In this document: positions 1 to 8,283 of the stretch, piece after piece
How the letters are laid out: each line of letters opens with the position of its first letter
Numbering within the stretch: position 1 is the stretch's first letter
Origin: Meridianimarinicoccus roseus
Lineage (GTDB): Bacteria > Pseudomonadota > Alphaproteobacteria > Rhodobacterales > Rhodobacteraceae
Length of the DNA stretch: 64,000 nucleotides
Assembly (NCBI RefSeq): GCF_003172915.1
Contig: NZ_QGKU01000033.1
Coordinates: 1-64,000 of the forward strand
Reading direction: 5' to 3'
Program-made: the position numbers and the translations under genes
Notes under the pieces: generated by a model
Told to the model about the DNA's origin: nothing
Databases searched by the model: none
The model's input: the letters and a program-made list of their open reading frames with translations, nothing else

Positions 1-179
1 GCGCCGGTGTTCGGCAATGGATGGAATTCTACAATCACCGCCGCCCGCACAAGGCCCTTGGCGGACAACCACCAGCGGTGGTCTACTCGCTGGAAATCGA
101 AGCAACCCAACCCGATCAGCAGGAGCAGATTAGAGCTTAAAAAGCGCCAGATCCTGTCCAGGGAATGGGGAGCACCTCA
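1..179 (+). mobile_element. Right end of an IS3-family insertion sequence (partial)
   Basis: The window opens inside an insertion sequence. The transposase ends at 140, and about 40 bases later the element seems to end near 179, where the complement reads TGAGGTGCTCCCCATTCC, a TG-starting inverted repeat of the kind that bounds IS3-family elements. The left end and most of the transposase are outside the window, so neither the exact tip nor a target duplication can be confirmed. Confidence 0.6.
3..140 (+). CDS. IS3-family transposase, C-terminal fragment
   Basis: The last 45 codons of a DDE integrase-core transposase. The stretch WMEFYNHRRPHKALGG followed by PPAVVY is the conserved end of the rve domain in IS3-family OrfB proteins. 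The start and the catalytic aspartates lie outside the window, so it cannot be judged whether the gene is intact. The protein would cut and join the ends of its own element. It marks the left edge of the flagellar island and is not functionally tied to it. Confidence 0.75.
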   Translation, partial: AGVRQWMEFYNHRRPHKALGGQPPAVVYSLEIEATQPDQQEQIRA

Positions 180-587
180 CCGGCAGCACGCCGACGTTGC
201 CGACGGCCGCCATCGGTGATGATCTCAATTTCAGGCATAGGAACGCGCTCAGGCATGTGCCTTCGCCTTTTTGGTCATGCCCAAATGTCCAGACGAAACG
301 GGGGCCAATGCAGCAACCTGCGATTGTACGGCTGTGCCGAAGATCACAGGGGCATGGAGATTCGCAGCAAAGCCTATGCGTAAGATGCGTTTCGCCCACT
401 GCGGGAATATGCGAACCTGCAATCGCTCACGTTTAGAGCCCGCAGGTTGCATCGTAACGGCGGTGCGGGAAAAATTGTTAGAAAACCCATACGAAAGACA
501 GCGGATTCTACCGATGTCTATATTTGACCACGCAGTCAACGGCTGTACCCTCAGCGCAATCCAGCATAACCCCTCAGCGAGCGTGTC
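180..587. other. Gene-free stretch between IS end and first gene
   Basis: About 400 bases with short overlapping reading frames on both strands but no convincing start, ribosome site or recognisable domain. Base composition is lower in GC than the surrounding genes, which suits non-coding or decayed DNA next to an insertion sequence. No sigma-54 or sigma-28 promoter pattern was found in it. Confidence 0.5.
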
Positions 588-1106
588 ATGCACGTCAAGG
601 CACCATTCTCACCTGTCGGCCTCCTGGAAGGCCTGACCCGCGCCCGCCGCATTGTGGGCGCTCTGTGCGTTGCATGCCTTACTATGCTTCCTGTCCAGCT
701 TTTCGGTCAAGACTTGGAGTATGCATTAGTTGTTGGAGAAACGGGCTATTCGCTCGCCGACCTTGAACGGCGCCCGCAGATCACGTTCACAACCTTAACG
801 ATCTTCGAAGACGAGGCGCTTGTTTTTTCGGGGCCGTCACTGCGCGGACTTCTGGTCGAGAACGGGCTGGCGGACGAAGCCATAGTTGCGCACGGGCTTG
901 ACGGCTATGCGGCAGTAGTGCCGCCCGAACTGGTGAACGACAACTATCCAATCATTGCGACACGCATCAACGGGAAAAGATTCGGGCCGCGCAGAAAAGG
1001 GCCGCTGTGGATCGTATTTCCTTTCGATCGCTTCACCCCTTTACAAAATGCACAGCTCTACAATGTCAGTGTCTGGCAGTTGCAGCGCATAGACGGTGAA
1101 GGCTGA
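588..1106 (+). CDS. Periplasmic molybdopterin-oxidoreductase-like protein
   Basis: A 172-residue exported protein. A hydrophobic segment around residues 20-40 (ALCVACLTMLPVQLFG) followed by QDLEY looks like a signal peptide. The rest resembles the small oxidoreductase molybdopterin-binding fold found as a stand-alone periplasmic protein in Rhodobacterales: LRGLLVENGL, HGLDGYAAVVPPEL, and a late GPLWIVFPFD motif. The cofactor-binding cysteine of true sulfite-oxidase-type enzymes is not visible, so it may bind a ligand rather than catalyse. It lies 5 bases before a transmembrane hybrid kinase and is probably co-transcribed with it, which suggests a sensing role (inference). Confidence 0.6.
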   Translation: MHVKAPFSPVGLLEGLTRARRIVGALCVACLTMLPVQLFGQDLEYALVVGETGYSLADLERRPQITFTTLTIFEDEALVFSGPSLRGLLVENGLADEAIVAHGLDGYAAVVPPELVNDNYPIIATRINGKRFGPRRKGPLWIVFPFDRFTPLQNAQLYNVSVWQLQRIDGEG

Positions 1107-1111
1107 CGCTG

Positions 1112-3880
1112 GTGGAGCGCGTATTCAACACCGAACACGACATCATCAGCCGCCAGCAATGGACGGGGAAGCTGTTCCTGCTGGCCTGTCTGCTTCTGAT
1201 GGGGCTGGGTGTTCTCGTCTTCACCGCCTTTCTGGTGACCTCACGGGCCAATGACGGCGTGGACATTCATACGCAGGACAACCGGACCTGGTTCGTCTCG
1301 CAGCTGGCCGTCGATGCCCAGCGGCTTCAAACGGCACTGACCGTCGCCGAGCTGACGGAAGATGCCACTGCACGCGAGGATGCCTTCAACGCCGCCAAGC
1401 GCGCGTTTGACATCTATTACAGCCGCGTCGACACGCTTCATTCCCGGCGCGACATGTTCGTTCGCGACGGCAACGACCGGTCGCTGGAACTGGAAGGCCA
1501 GCTGGAGCAGATCAGCGATCACCTCGTTCCGCTAACCGAACTGGTCGACTCGACTGACAGTCCGGACCCTGCGCGGCTCGCCGACATTTCAAGAATGCTC
1601 AGCGAAATCGAACCGGTCATCAAGAACTTCTCACTCAATACCCTGCATTTCATGGTCGCGAACGCGGCAGAGCAACGGAAAGGTCAGGAGGAACTGCTGC
1701 GCTATTTCGTGGCGGTGGCAATCAGCATGTTCTTCGTGCTGTCGGTTGCGGCGTTCCTGTCCTTCATGGCCGAAATCCGCCTGCAGGACGAACTGTCGCT
1801 GCAATCGCGTCTGCGGTCCAGCCTCGACAAGGTGGTCAGCGCCAGCCATGACGGCATCGTCGTGTGCAACGCGCTAGGCCAGCCCGTCAAGGTGAACGAA
1901 ACGGCCCGCGCCCTGTTCCGGATCGGCACGGAGCACTGTTCCGACAGAGATCTGTGCGATTACCTGATGCTCCACGAACCCGACCCGGACGACGACGGTA
2001 TGGACGAACTGTCCCCGTCGCTGGTGTCATGGCTTTACACGATGTCCGGCAAGGGCGAGGACAAGACCCGCCTGCCCCGCACCATCCGCAACTCGTTCGG
2101 CGGCACGTTCTCGGCCGAAGTGACTGTCACCCAGGACATCAACCACGCATCGGACGAAACTGTCTTCATCATCTTCATCCGCGACGTGACCGAAGCGATC
2201 GCTGCGGAAACCGAACTGCGCGCGGCCCGTGACGAGGCGCTGCGCAACGCGGACGTGAAAACGCGTTTCCTGTCCATGATGGGGCACGAAATGCGCACGC
2301 CGCTGCATTGCGCTATCACGGCACTGGATCTCATTCAGATCGAGGACGCGGCGGGCGACGCCGAGGAGATGCTCAAGATCGCGCGGAACTCCACACGCGA
2401 CGCGTTGCAGCAGGTGGACGACGTGCTGGAGCGCACGTCCCGCGAAGACGGCGACAAGAAAGAAGAACCGGGCGTTGTCGAGCCTACGCAGATCGTCTTC
2501 GCCACTCTCCAGGGACTGGAGGTCGTCGCACGCGAACGCAACACCGTGATAGAGTTCGACAGCGACCTGCCCGAAGGGTTCACCTGCAAGGTCCTGCCGA
2601 TGACATTCCGGCGCGCCTTCCGCAACATCGCCCAGAACGCGGTCAAGTTCACAGAGAACGGCACGGTGCGGGTCGAACTGACCTTGCGCGACGAACCCGA
2701 CGGGTCCGTCTTCTTGGTCGTCAGCGTGGACGATACCGGAATCGGTATTCACCAGGACGACCAGGACAGGATCTTCGAAGATTTCGAAGCTTTGGATCAG
2801 GGTTACAACCGCCGCGCGAACGGGGTCGGGCTGGGTCTTGGGATTGCCTACCGCGCGATCAGCGCAATGGGCGGAAAGATGGACCTGGTCAGCGCGCCCG
2901 GCGTCGGGAGCAGCTTCACCTTCGAGATCCCGGTCGCGCCGGTCACCACCGAAGACTCGAACGTCACGCGAAAGATGCCGTTCAGCGAAGCCTTCGACGC
3001 CTGCAAGACGTGTGAGGTATTCAATGCCAGCCCTCTCGCGATCCTCGTGGTGGACGATTACGAACTCAATCGTCGACTGCTTGGCAAGATGCTTGTGGGG
3101 CTTGGCTATGAACCGGACTATGCCAAGGATGGGGTGGAAGCCGTCTCGAAGGCATCGGAACGGAAATACGACCTGATCCTGATGGATATCAGTATGCCGG
3201 TGAAGGACGGCGTCCAGGCGACCCGCGCCATTCGGACCGAGGGCGGGCCGTCGGCCGACGCACGGATCACGGCGGTTACGGCAAATGCACTGATCGAGGA
3301 ACAGGCCCGCTTCGTCCGCGCCGGAATGGACAACGTGCTGCCCAAGCCCGTCAGCGAAGGCCAGTTGAACAACGAGATCTGCCTGCTCACGATGCGGCTG
3401 CCGGTCGGCGGCGCATCCTGCGGAAGACGACCGGACGCGGCGGAGCCCAGCAATGGTGCCTCTGCGGCGTCGGTACCCGCAACTGCCGCGGAACCAGAGC
3501 CGACCACGGTGGCCGAACCGGCGGCCCAGGCGACCGGCGACGAAATCGACATGGGTGTGTTTTCCATGCTCGCCGAACTGCTTGACGAAGAAGAACTGCA
3601 ACGCCGGATTGACGAATGCCTCGGCGAAGTGACCGAAAGCCTCGCCTGCGCGCGCCGTTACGCACCGGGCGATGCAGACTGCACCGAAGTCGCGCAAATG
3701 GTTCACAAGTCGGCAGGCGTTGCGGCGATGATCGGCGCACCGAAGCTGCACCGGACGCTGTGCCAACTCGAGGACGCGATCCGCGGCCGCTCGGACTCCG
3801 ACCCGTCGAACATGCTGAAAGCAGCAGAAACCTCGCTCGGGAGCGTCAAGAGCGCGCTCAAGGCAGCAATAGATGCCTGA
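1112..3880 (+). CDS. Transmembrane hybrid sensor histidine kinase with receiver and HPt domains
   Basis: A 922-residue inner-membrane signalling protein with a GTG start. Order: membrane segment at about 15-38, periplasmic sensor of about 160 residues, second membrane segment at about 200-222, PAS-like region (about 240-370), HisKA with phospho-accepting His392 in the HEMRTPL motif, an ATPase domain with an N box (FRNIAQNAVKF) and GVGLGLGIAYRA, a receiver with Asp692 in LILMDISMP, an Ala/Pro-rich linker, and an HPt with His865 in VHKSAG. This is a complete His-Asp-His relay lacking only a final response regulator. The upstream periplasmic protein may be its input partner. The target is unknown; the LuxR-type regulator near 36 kb is one candidate. 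Confidence 0.9.
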   Translation: MERVFNTEHDIISRQQWTGKLFLLACLLLMGLGVLVFTAFLVTSRANDGVDIHTQDNRTWFVSQLAVDAQRLQTALTVAELTEDATAREDAFNAAKRAFDIYYSRVDTLHSRRDMFVRDGNDRSLELEGQLEQISDHLVPLTELVDSTDSPDPARLADISRMLSEIEPVIKNFSLNTLHFMVANAAEQRKGQEELLRYFVAVAISMFFVLSVAAFLSFMAEIRLQDELSLQSRLRSSLDKVVSASHDGIVVCNALGQPVKVNETARALFRIGTEHCSDRDLCDYLMLHEPDPDDDGMDELSPSLVSWLYTMSGKGEDKTRLPRTIRNSFGGTFSAEVTVTQDINHASDETVFIIFIRDVTEAIAAETELRAARDEALRNADVKTRFLSMMGHEMRTPLHCAITALDLIQIEDAAGDAEEMLKIARNSTRDALQQVDDVLERTSREDGDKKEEPGVVEPTQIVFATLQGLEVVARERNTVIEFDSDLPEGFTCKVLPMTFRRAFRNIAQNAVKFTENGTVRVELTLRDEPDGSVFLVVSVDDTGIGIHQDDQDRIFEDFEALDQGYNRRANGVGLGLGIAYRAISAMGGKMDLVSAPGVGSSFTFEIPVAPVTTEDSNVTRKMPFSEAFDACKTCEVFNASPLAILVVDDYELNRRLLGKMLVGLGYEPDYAKDGVEAVSKASERKYDLILMDISMPVKDGVQATRAIRTEGGPSADARITAVTANALIEEQARFVRAGMDNVLPKPVSEGQLNNEICLLTMRLPVGGASCGRRPDAAEPSNGASAASVPATAAEPEPTTVAEPAAQATGDEIDMGVFSMLAELLDEEELQRRIDECLGEVTESLACARRYAPGDADCTEVAQMVHKSAGVAAMIGAPKLHRTLCQLEDAIRGRSDSDPSNMLKAAETSLGSVKSALKAAIDA

Positions 3881-4334
3881 ACGGGCGGGCAATCCAACCC
3901 GCCGACCGAACACCCGCAGCCATACATTTGATTGCGTCACCTAGACGAAGTCTTTCTTCGAAACGCCGGAAATTCCGCCTAAACTTGGGTGGACAGGGTT
4001 CGCCGTTTTCGGCGTGCCAGCGGGCAGTACGTCACGTGCCGAGAGAACGGCCGGACAGGGGAACGGGAACAGACCACTGCGCAGGGTGCCGTCAAATGAA
4101 CCCGGACCGCGGCAAAGCGCGAAACGGATCTTGCCACTCGTCCACGGAGCCCGCCAGGGTCAGCGACTGGCCTCCAAAAGCCCGTCTCTACAGGAAAAAT
4201 ACTTTCCCGAATTCCCTGCTCTCGGCGGGTACACAATTGTAAAACACCCGCATGTCGTGTAGCACGAAACCTGTAAGCAAGGCAAAATGCAGCTCGGAAC
4301 GCTGCCTTTTCCGGCAATTCCATAACCAGGTGGT
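3881..4334. other. Long intergenic region between two kinase modules
   Basis: About 450 bases without a supported gene. A short GC-rich inverted repeat just after the upstream stop (GGCGGG and CCCGCC) could be a weak terminator but has no T run. A TAAA followed by GCCGTTTT at 3980-4009 resembles a sigma-28 promoter, but the spacer is 18 bases instead of 14-15. The promoter of the next gene presumably lies in its last 150 bases; no clear box can be named. Confidence 0.4.
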
Positions 4335-4838
4335 ATGAAAATGGTCGAGAAAGATATCCCGCTTGATCGAGATACCTTCTTTCGCCAGATGTTGAGGACA
4401 CTGTCCGGCACCTTGGAAGATGTAGTCGGGCTGAGTCAGGCTGAAGGCTACATCACCGTCGTCGGCGCCCGCCTCGGCGACGCTATAAACGCAATGTACA
4501 AGGAACGTGCGAACACATCGCGCATCCCGATTGCCGATGTTCCGGGCATCCTTGTCGATCTCAAGGCGCGGCTCGACGGGGACTTTTCTGTCGAATCGGT
4601 GGATGAAGACAAGATCGTGCTGGTCAACGCGCGCTGCCCTTTCGGTGAAAAGGTCCGCGGGCGCCCTTCGCTGTGCATGATGACATCGAACGTGTTCGGC
4701 ACCATCGTTGCCGATTCCAACGGCTACGCGAAGGTGCAGGTGGAAAAGGCCATTGCCCGCGGCGACGCCGGATGCCGCGTGATCGTGCATCTGCGCCACT
4801 CAAACGCGCCGGGTCGCGAGTATTTCCCGGATGCCTGA
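4335..4838 (+). CDS. MetOD1-like sensory-domain protein
   Basis: A soluble 167-residue protein. The C-terminal half carries CPFGEKV, PSLCMMTSNVFG, and GYAKVQVEKAIARGDAGCRV. This arrangement of conserved cysteines and glycines resembles the small 'methanogen output domain 1' (MetOD1) family, related to V4R-type ligand-binding folds. An AGGTGG precedes the ATG by four bases. Its end overlaps the start of the downstream hybrid kinase by 8 bases, so the two are translationally coupled and very likely act together, for instance as sensor and kinase. No DNA-binding domain is visible. The family assignment is from memory of the motif and is moderately sure. Confidence 0.55.
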   Translation: MKMVEKDIPLDRDTFFRQMLRTLSGTLEDVVGLSQAEGYITVVGARLGDAINAMYKERANTSRIPIADVPGILVDLKARLDGDFSVESVDEDKIVLVNARCPFGEKVRGRPSLCMMTSNVFGTIVADSNGYAKVQVEKAIARGDAGCRVIVHLRHSNAPGREYFPDA

Positions 4839-6813
4839 AGGGTTGGACCCAACTCTGCAACAAGCCTTGGAGCTTGATTTCAGCCCGGTGGTGGTGCTGA
4901 CCCGCGAAGGGATGCCGCTTTTCGCCAACCGGCCATTCCGCGAAACCCCGCGCTTCGCGTGCATCATGGCGTCGCTTCAGGACAAGGTCGGGCTGGAACT
5001 GATCCAGCGGGGGCTACGCACGACAACCCCCGTCCCTGCCCGGCTGGCGCTTCTGGACTCGGCGAACACGGTCAAGTGTACTGTGGGCCGGATGACGATG
5101 CCTGATGGCACCGGCGCGGTACTTTTGCGCATGCTCCCCGAAGGCGACAGCACGCGCTTTGCGGAACTCACCCGGCGGATGCACCAGATCGAAAGCGAGA
5201 TCGCCCGCCGGATCCGTTCGGAACACGAAGCCCGGCTGATGTTCGAACACATGTCAGATGGCGTTGCGCTGATCAGCGGCACGGGCTACTTCCTTCGTGC
5301 CAACCCATCGCTCAAACGGCTTCTGTCGCACTTCGACAAGTCCATCGTGGGGCAATGCCTGACGGACGTGATCGATCTTGGCGTGATGCAGGAGAAGATG
5401 GAACGCAGCGGGTCTTTGAAATCCTGGCTGTCGTCGATCCGCAATCTGACGTTCGAAGCGACCGTCGCGGGCGAGGATGCCACGCTGCACCCGGTCGAGA
5501 TCAACCTGACCCGCGCCGACGCCGCCGGGCAGGACGTGGTGCTGATGGTACTGCGCGACCTGTCGGAAACACGGCGCTTCGCGGAAGCCTCGGCGCGTGC
5601 CGAAGTTCTGGAAAAGGCCTGCCTCAGGGCCGAGGCCGGGGAACGCGCCCGAACCCGGTTCCTTGGGGTGCTGTCACATGAGATGCGCACGCCGATTTCG
5701 GCGATCATCGCCACCGCCGAACTTCTGTCCGCGGACGACACCCTGAGTGAAGAACAGGCGAAACTGATCGCGATGATCGAACTGTCTGCCGAGAACGCGC
5801 TGGACCAGGTATCCAATGTCCTCGAAATCGTGCGGACCGAAAATCGCCATGAACTGGGGCCCAAAGCCGAATACGTGCTCGCCAACGTGGTTCAGGACGT
5901 GATCCGGCAGATCGACCCGATCGCGTGGAAACGCGGCACACGCATCCTGTTCTCGCACAGCGGTCCGCGCGACCAGCGGGTGATGGGCTACCCGCCATTG
6001 ATCTTCCGGATCGTCCAGAACCTGCTGTCGAACGCCGTGAAGTTCGCGCCGGGGGGCGAGGTGACTGTGTCGCTTTCCGAAACGCCGTCAATCGGTCGGT
6101 CCAGCTTCGAATTGCAGGTGGAGGATAACGGCTGCGGCATCGAACCCAACCGCCTGAGCAACATCTTCGACACATTCGAAACCGGCGCACAATACGAGAA
6201 CATCCGCGAAGGGGCCGGTCTTGGCCTTGCCATCGTGAAACGCGCTGTGGACGAACTGGAAGGCCGGATTGACGTGTCGTCCGAACTCGGGCGCGGCACG
6301 CGCTTCCGGGTATCCTTCCGGCAGGAAAGCGCGCCGCGCCGCAATTTGGCCGTGCCGAAGGCCAACCGCAAGGACACGGGCGACGCGCCCCAGCCTTTGT
6401 CGGTGCTGGTGGTCGACGATCAGGATCTCAATCGCGAGATCCTCGGCAAGACGCTGACGAAGCTGGGAATGGAGGTATTCGAGGCGCGAGACGGATCCGA
6501 AGGCCTGACAATGGCGGTGGAAAAGCGCCCGGACCTCGTGCTCATGGATCTTCACATGCCCACGATGTCGGGCTTCGACGCAGTGCGCGAAATCCGCAAA
6601 CTGACGGCGCGCGGCGACCTTTTCATCATCGGCGTGACGGCCAACTTGTCCGAGGATACCGAGGCTCAGTGCCGCGAGGCGGACATGAACGGTGTGCTGG
6701 AAAAGCCGATCCGCAAACAGCAGTTGCTTGAAATCCTGCGTGCTCTTGAACCGAAGGGGACGCAGAAGGAAGATCCAAAAGGGATCTCCGGGCGCAGGGT
6801 CGACAAGACCTGA
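4831..6813 (+). CDS. Soluble hybrid sensor histidine kinase
   Basis: A 660-residue cytoplasmic kinase with no membrane segment. Order: N-terminal PAS-like region (about 1-110), coiled segment, second PAS (about 135-250), HisKA with His283 in LSHEMRTPIS, ATPase domain with RIVQNLLSNAVKF and GAGLGLAIVKRAV, and a receiver with Asp573 in LVLMDLHMP. Unlike the 922-residue kinase it has no HPt domain, so it needs a separate phosphotransfer partner if it signals onward. It is translationally coupled to the preceding sensory-domain protein. Its position beside the flagellar genes suggests, but does not prove, a role in motility control. Confidence 0.88.
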   Translation: MPEGLDPTLQQALELDFSPVVVLTREGMPLFANRPFRETPRFACIMASLQDKVGLELIQRGLRTTTPVPARLALLDSANTVKCTVGRMTMPDGTGAVLLRMLPEGDSTRFAELTRRMHQIESEIARRIRSEHEARLMFEHMSDGVALISGTGYFLRANPSLKRLLSHFDKSIVGQCLTDVIDLGVMQEKMERSGSLKSWLSSIRNLTFEATVAGEDATLHPVEINLTRADAAGQDVVLMVLRDLSETRRFAEASARAEVLEKACLRAEAGERARTRFLGVLSHEMRTPISAIIATAELLSADDTLSEEQAKLIAMIELSAENALDQVSNVLEIVRTENRHELGPKAEYVLANVVQDVIRQIDPIAWKRGTRILFSHSGPRDQRVMGYPPLIFRIVQNLLSNAVKFAPGGEVTVSLSETPSIGRSSFELQVEDNGCGIEPNRLSNIFDTFETGAQYENIREGAGLGLAIVKRAVDELEGRIDVSSELGRGTRFRVSFRQESAPRRNLAVPKANRKDTGDAPQPLSVLVVDDQDLNREILGKTLTKLGMEVFEARDGSEGLTMAVEKRPDLVLMDLHMPTMSGFDAVREIRKLTARGDLFIIGVTANLSEDTEAQCREADMNGVLEKPIRKQQLLEILRALEPKGTQKEDPKGISGRRVDKT

Positions 6814-6858
6814 AGCGCCTGTCGGGGCAGGCGGCCCGCGCCGCCCACCGCCAAGGTC

Positions 6859-7410
6859 TCACATCACGGGCATCACCACAGCGCCGGCCGCCAGCCGCTT
6901 GGCCCAGGACAGCACGTCTTCGGCCATGCTCTTGCTCAGGTCCGGGCGAGCCGCCGCGAACGCGGCGATGGCGAATTCCCGGTCCGTGTCGAACGTGCCT
7001 GTCACCTTCACCGCCCGCCAGTCGTGCAGCGGCAGACGGATCGCAACGGTGCCGTCCTCATCGCGGCGCAGCTCCCATTCGAACCCCATTATGTCGAAAC
7101 GCTGCGGCGCCTCCGCAAGGCTGCCCTGCGTCAGGCGGATCAGGTGCATCCGCAGGTAGTCGTGCAGCGCATCCCGCGTGGCGACCAGGATCTCGGCCCC
7201 GATATCGTGCCAACCGTCCTCCAGCGTGTGTGTCAGCGCCTTCCAATTGCCCCCCGCGGCGGCGGTAAAGTGCAGGCCACCCTCGACATCCTCGCCGACA
7301 GTGTACTGCGTGTCGCCCAGCCGGATGCTCGCGAACGCAGCCGGGACAGGGATATCTTGTGCTTCCGTGGGAAGCGGCGTGTCGGAAATGGTCGCGCGTT
7401 CCTGCAACAT
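6859..7410 (-). CDS. Unknown protein of the sigma-28 regulon
   Basis: A 183-residue soluble protein with no family recognised by eye. It has no signal peptide or membrane segment; the composition is balanced, with motifs such as GGLHFTAAAGGNW and GFEWELRRDEDGTVAIRLPLHDW, suggesting an alpha/beta domain. A well-formed sigma-28 promoter lies about 32 bases upstream of the start, divergent from the sigma-54-driven motF-like gene. That places it with late flagellar or chemotaxis genes such as fliC and fliD. It is unlike flagellin chaperones or FlaF/FlbT. It could be a chemotaxis accessory or a flagellar modification protein; no function is assigned. Confidence 0.75.
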   Translation of the reverse strand: MLQERATISDTPLPTEAQDIPVPAAFASIRLGDTQYTVGEDVEGGLHFTAAAGGNWKALTHTLEDGWHDIGAEILVATRDALHDYLRMHLIRLTQGSLAEAPQRFDIMGFEWELRRDEDGTVAIRLPLHDWRAVKVTGTFDTDREFAIAAFAAARPDLSKSMAEDVLSWAKRLAAGAVVMPVM

Positions 7411-7442
7411 GGGCTGGCCCTTTTTCTAAACTGTTCAAGTCT

Positions 7443-7469
7443 TCAACGGCGCCGCGCCGCAGGTCTTTA
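7443..7469 (-). promoter_or_regulatory. Sigma-28 (FliA) promoter of the 183-residue unknown gene
   Basis: On the minus strand the site reads TAAA, exactly 15 bases, then GCCGTTGA, matching the sigma-28 consensus TAAA-N15-GCCGATAA and the fliC, fliD, fliS and flgM promoters of this window. Confidence 0.75.
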
Positions 7470-7521
7470 GGAAGATGTGACAGCGCAGCCCGCGAAGCGG
7501 CAAAAAAAGCTTCGCGGGAAA

Positions 7522-7536
7522 TGGCACGGTTCATGC
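7522..7536 (+). promoter_or_regulatory. Sigma-54 promoter of the motF-like gene
   Basis: TGGCACGGTTCATGC: GG and GC separated by exactly 10 bases, with the typical GGCACG -24 element. It ends 47 bases before the start codon of the motF-like gene. Confidence 0.8.
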
Positions 7537-7583
7537 AAAGACCTTCGGCATATCGAAGGCCCCGTTGCCGGCAGGAGTGCGCG

Positions 7584-8276
7584 ATGACCGCCAAGGCGAA
7601 AGTTCTGGAAGAAACCATCAACATAGCGCTTGAGGCGGCGGAAGCCGCCAACGACGCCGCCGCCGAGATGGGGCCGCTTCAAACCAGCCTCGAACGGACC
7701 TCCACCCGGCTCGAACTGCTGCGCACCTTCGTGATGCGCAGTGTCACGGCCGCACTGGGGGCCGCCGTGGTGATGCTGGTGATGGGCGCGCTGATCTATT
7801 TTCAGACGCTGGCCAACCTGCGCACCGCCACCGCCACCCAGATCGAGGCACTGGCGGTCTTTACCGAGAACATGACCCGCCTCGACACGGCGCTGGACCG
7901 GACCGACGCGCTGATCGCCGCCGTGGATCGGCTGAACGAACTGGAACCGGCGCTCGGCGCGGTGCTGACAGACGAGATGGCCGCGCAGGAAGCGCGCCTG
8001 ATCGAGGTCATCCCGCCGCAGGTACAGGCGGGGCTGGATGGCGCGCTGCAGGCGCAGACCGATCAGGTCCTCGCTCTCATCACCGATCTGGAGGCGGCGA
8101 TGACAAAGCTCGTGGCAGCGGGTCTGACCGGTAGCGCCGAAGCGGCGAGCAGCGCCGCGCGCACCGCCCCGGCGGCCGAACCCGCGCCGAAACCGGCCCC
8201 AACCCGCACATCGGGCAGCACGCCCACCAAACGCCGGGCGCCCGCGCCCGAACCGAACCCGTTCAGCTTCCCGTGA
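7584..8276 (+). CDS. motF: MotF-like flagellar rotation protein
   Basis: A 230-residue bitopic membrane protein. A helical N-terminus (residues 5-50, rich in Ala and Glu) is followed by one membrane segment at about 53-73 (TAALGAAVVMLVMGALIYF), a coiled-coil-prone periplasmic part with repeated LDxxLxRTDALI and QAQTDQVLALI patterns, and a Pro/Ala-rich tail. Size, topology, sigma-54 control and location in a fla1-type island match MotF of C. sphaeroides, a single-span protein required for rotation but not for assembly of the flagellum. The name rests on context and architecture, not on an alignment. Start: ATG 6 bases after an AGGAG. Confidence 0.6.
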   Translation: MTAKAKVLEETINIALEAAEAANDAAAEMGPLQTSLERTSTRLELLRTFVMRSVTAALGAAVVMLVMGALIYFQTLANLRTATATQIEALAVFTENMTRLDTALDRTDALIAAVDRLNELEPALGAVLTDEMAAQEARLIEVIPPQVQAGLDGALQAQTDQVLALITDLEAAMTKLVAAGLTGSAEAASSAARTAPAAEPAPKPAPTRTSGSTPTKRRAPAPEPNPFSFP

Positions 8277-8283
8277 GGTTTCC

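Noticed and set aside
249-593. Minus-strand reading frame of 114 codons next to the IS end
   Set aside because: No ribosome site, no recognisable domain, biased composition and overlap with other frames; more likely chance or decayed sequence.
2027-3940. Long minus-strand reading frame opposite the first hybrid kinase
   Set aside because: It is an artefact of high-GC codon use: the plus strand encodes a kinase with all catalytic motifs. The same applies to long frames opposite flgK, cheA3, tlpT and flhA.
3980-4009. Sigma-28-like TAAA ... GCCGTTTT before the sensory-domain gene
   Set aside because: The spacer is 18 bases, while all accepted sites have 14 or 15, and the next start codon is over 300 bases away.
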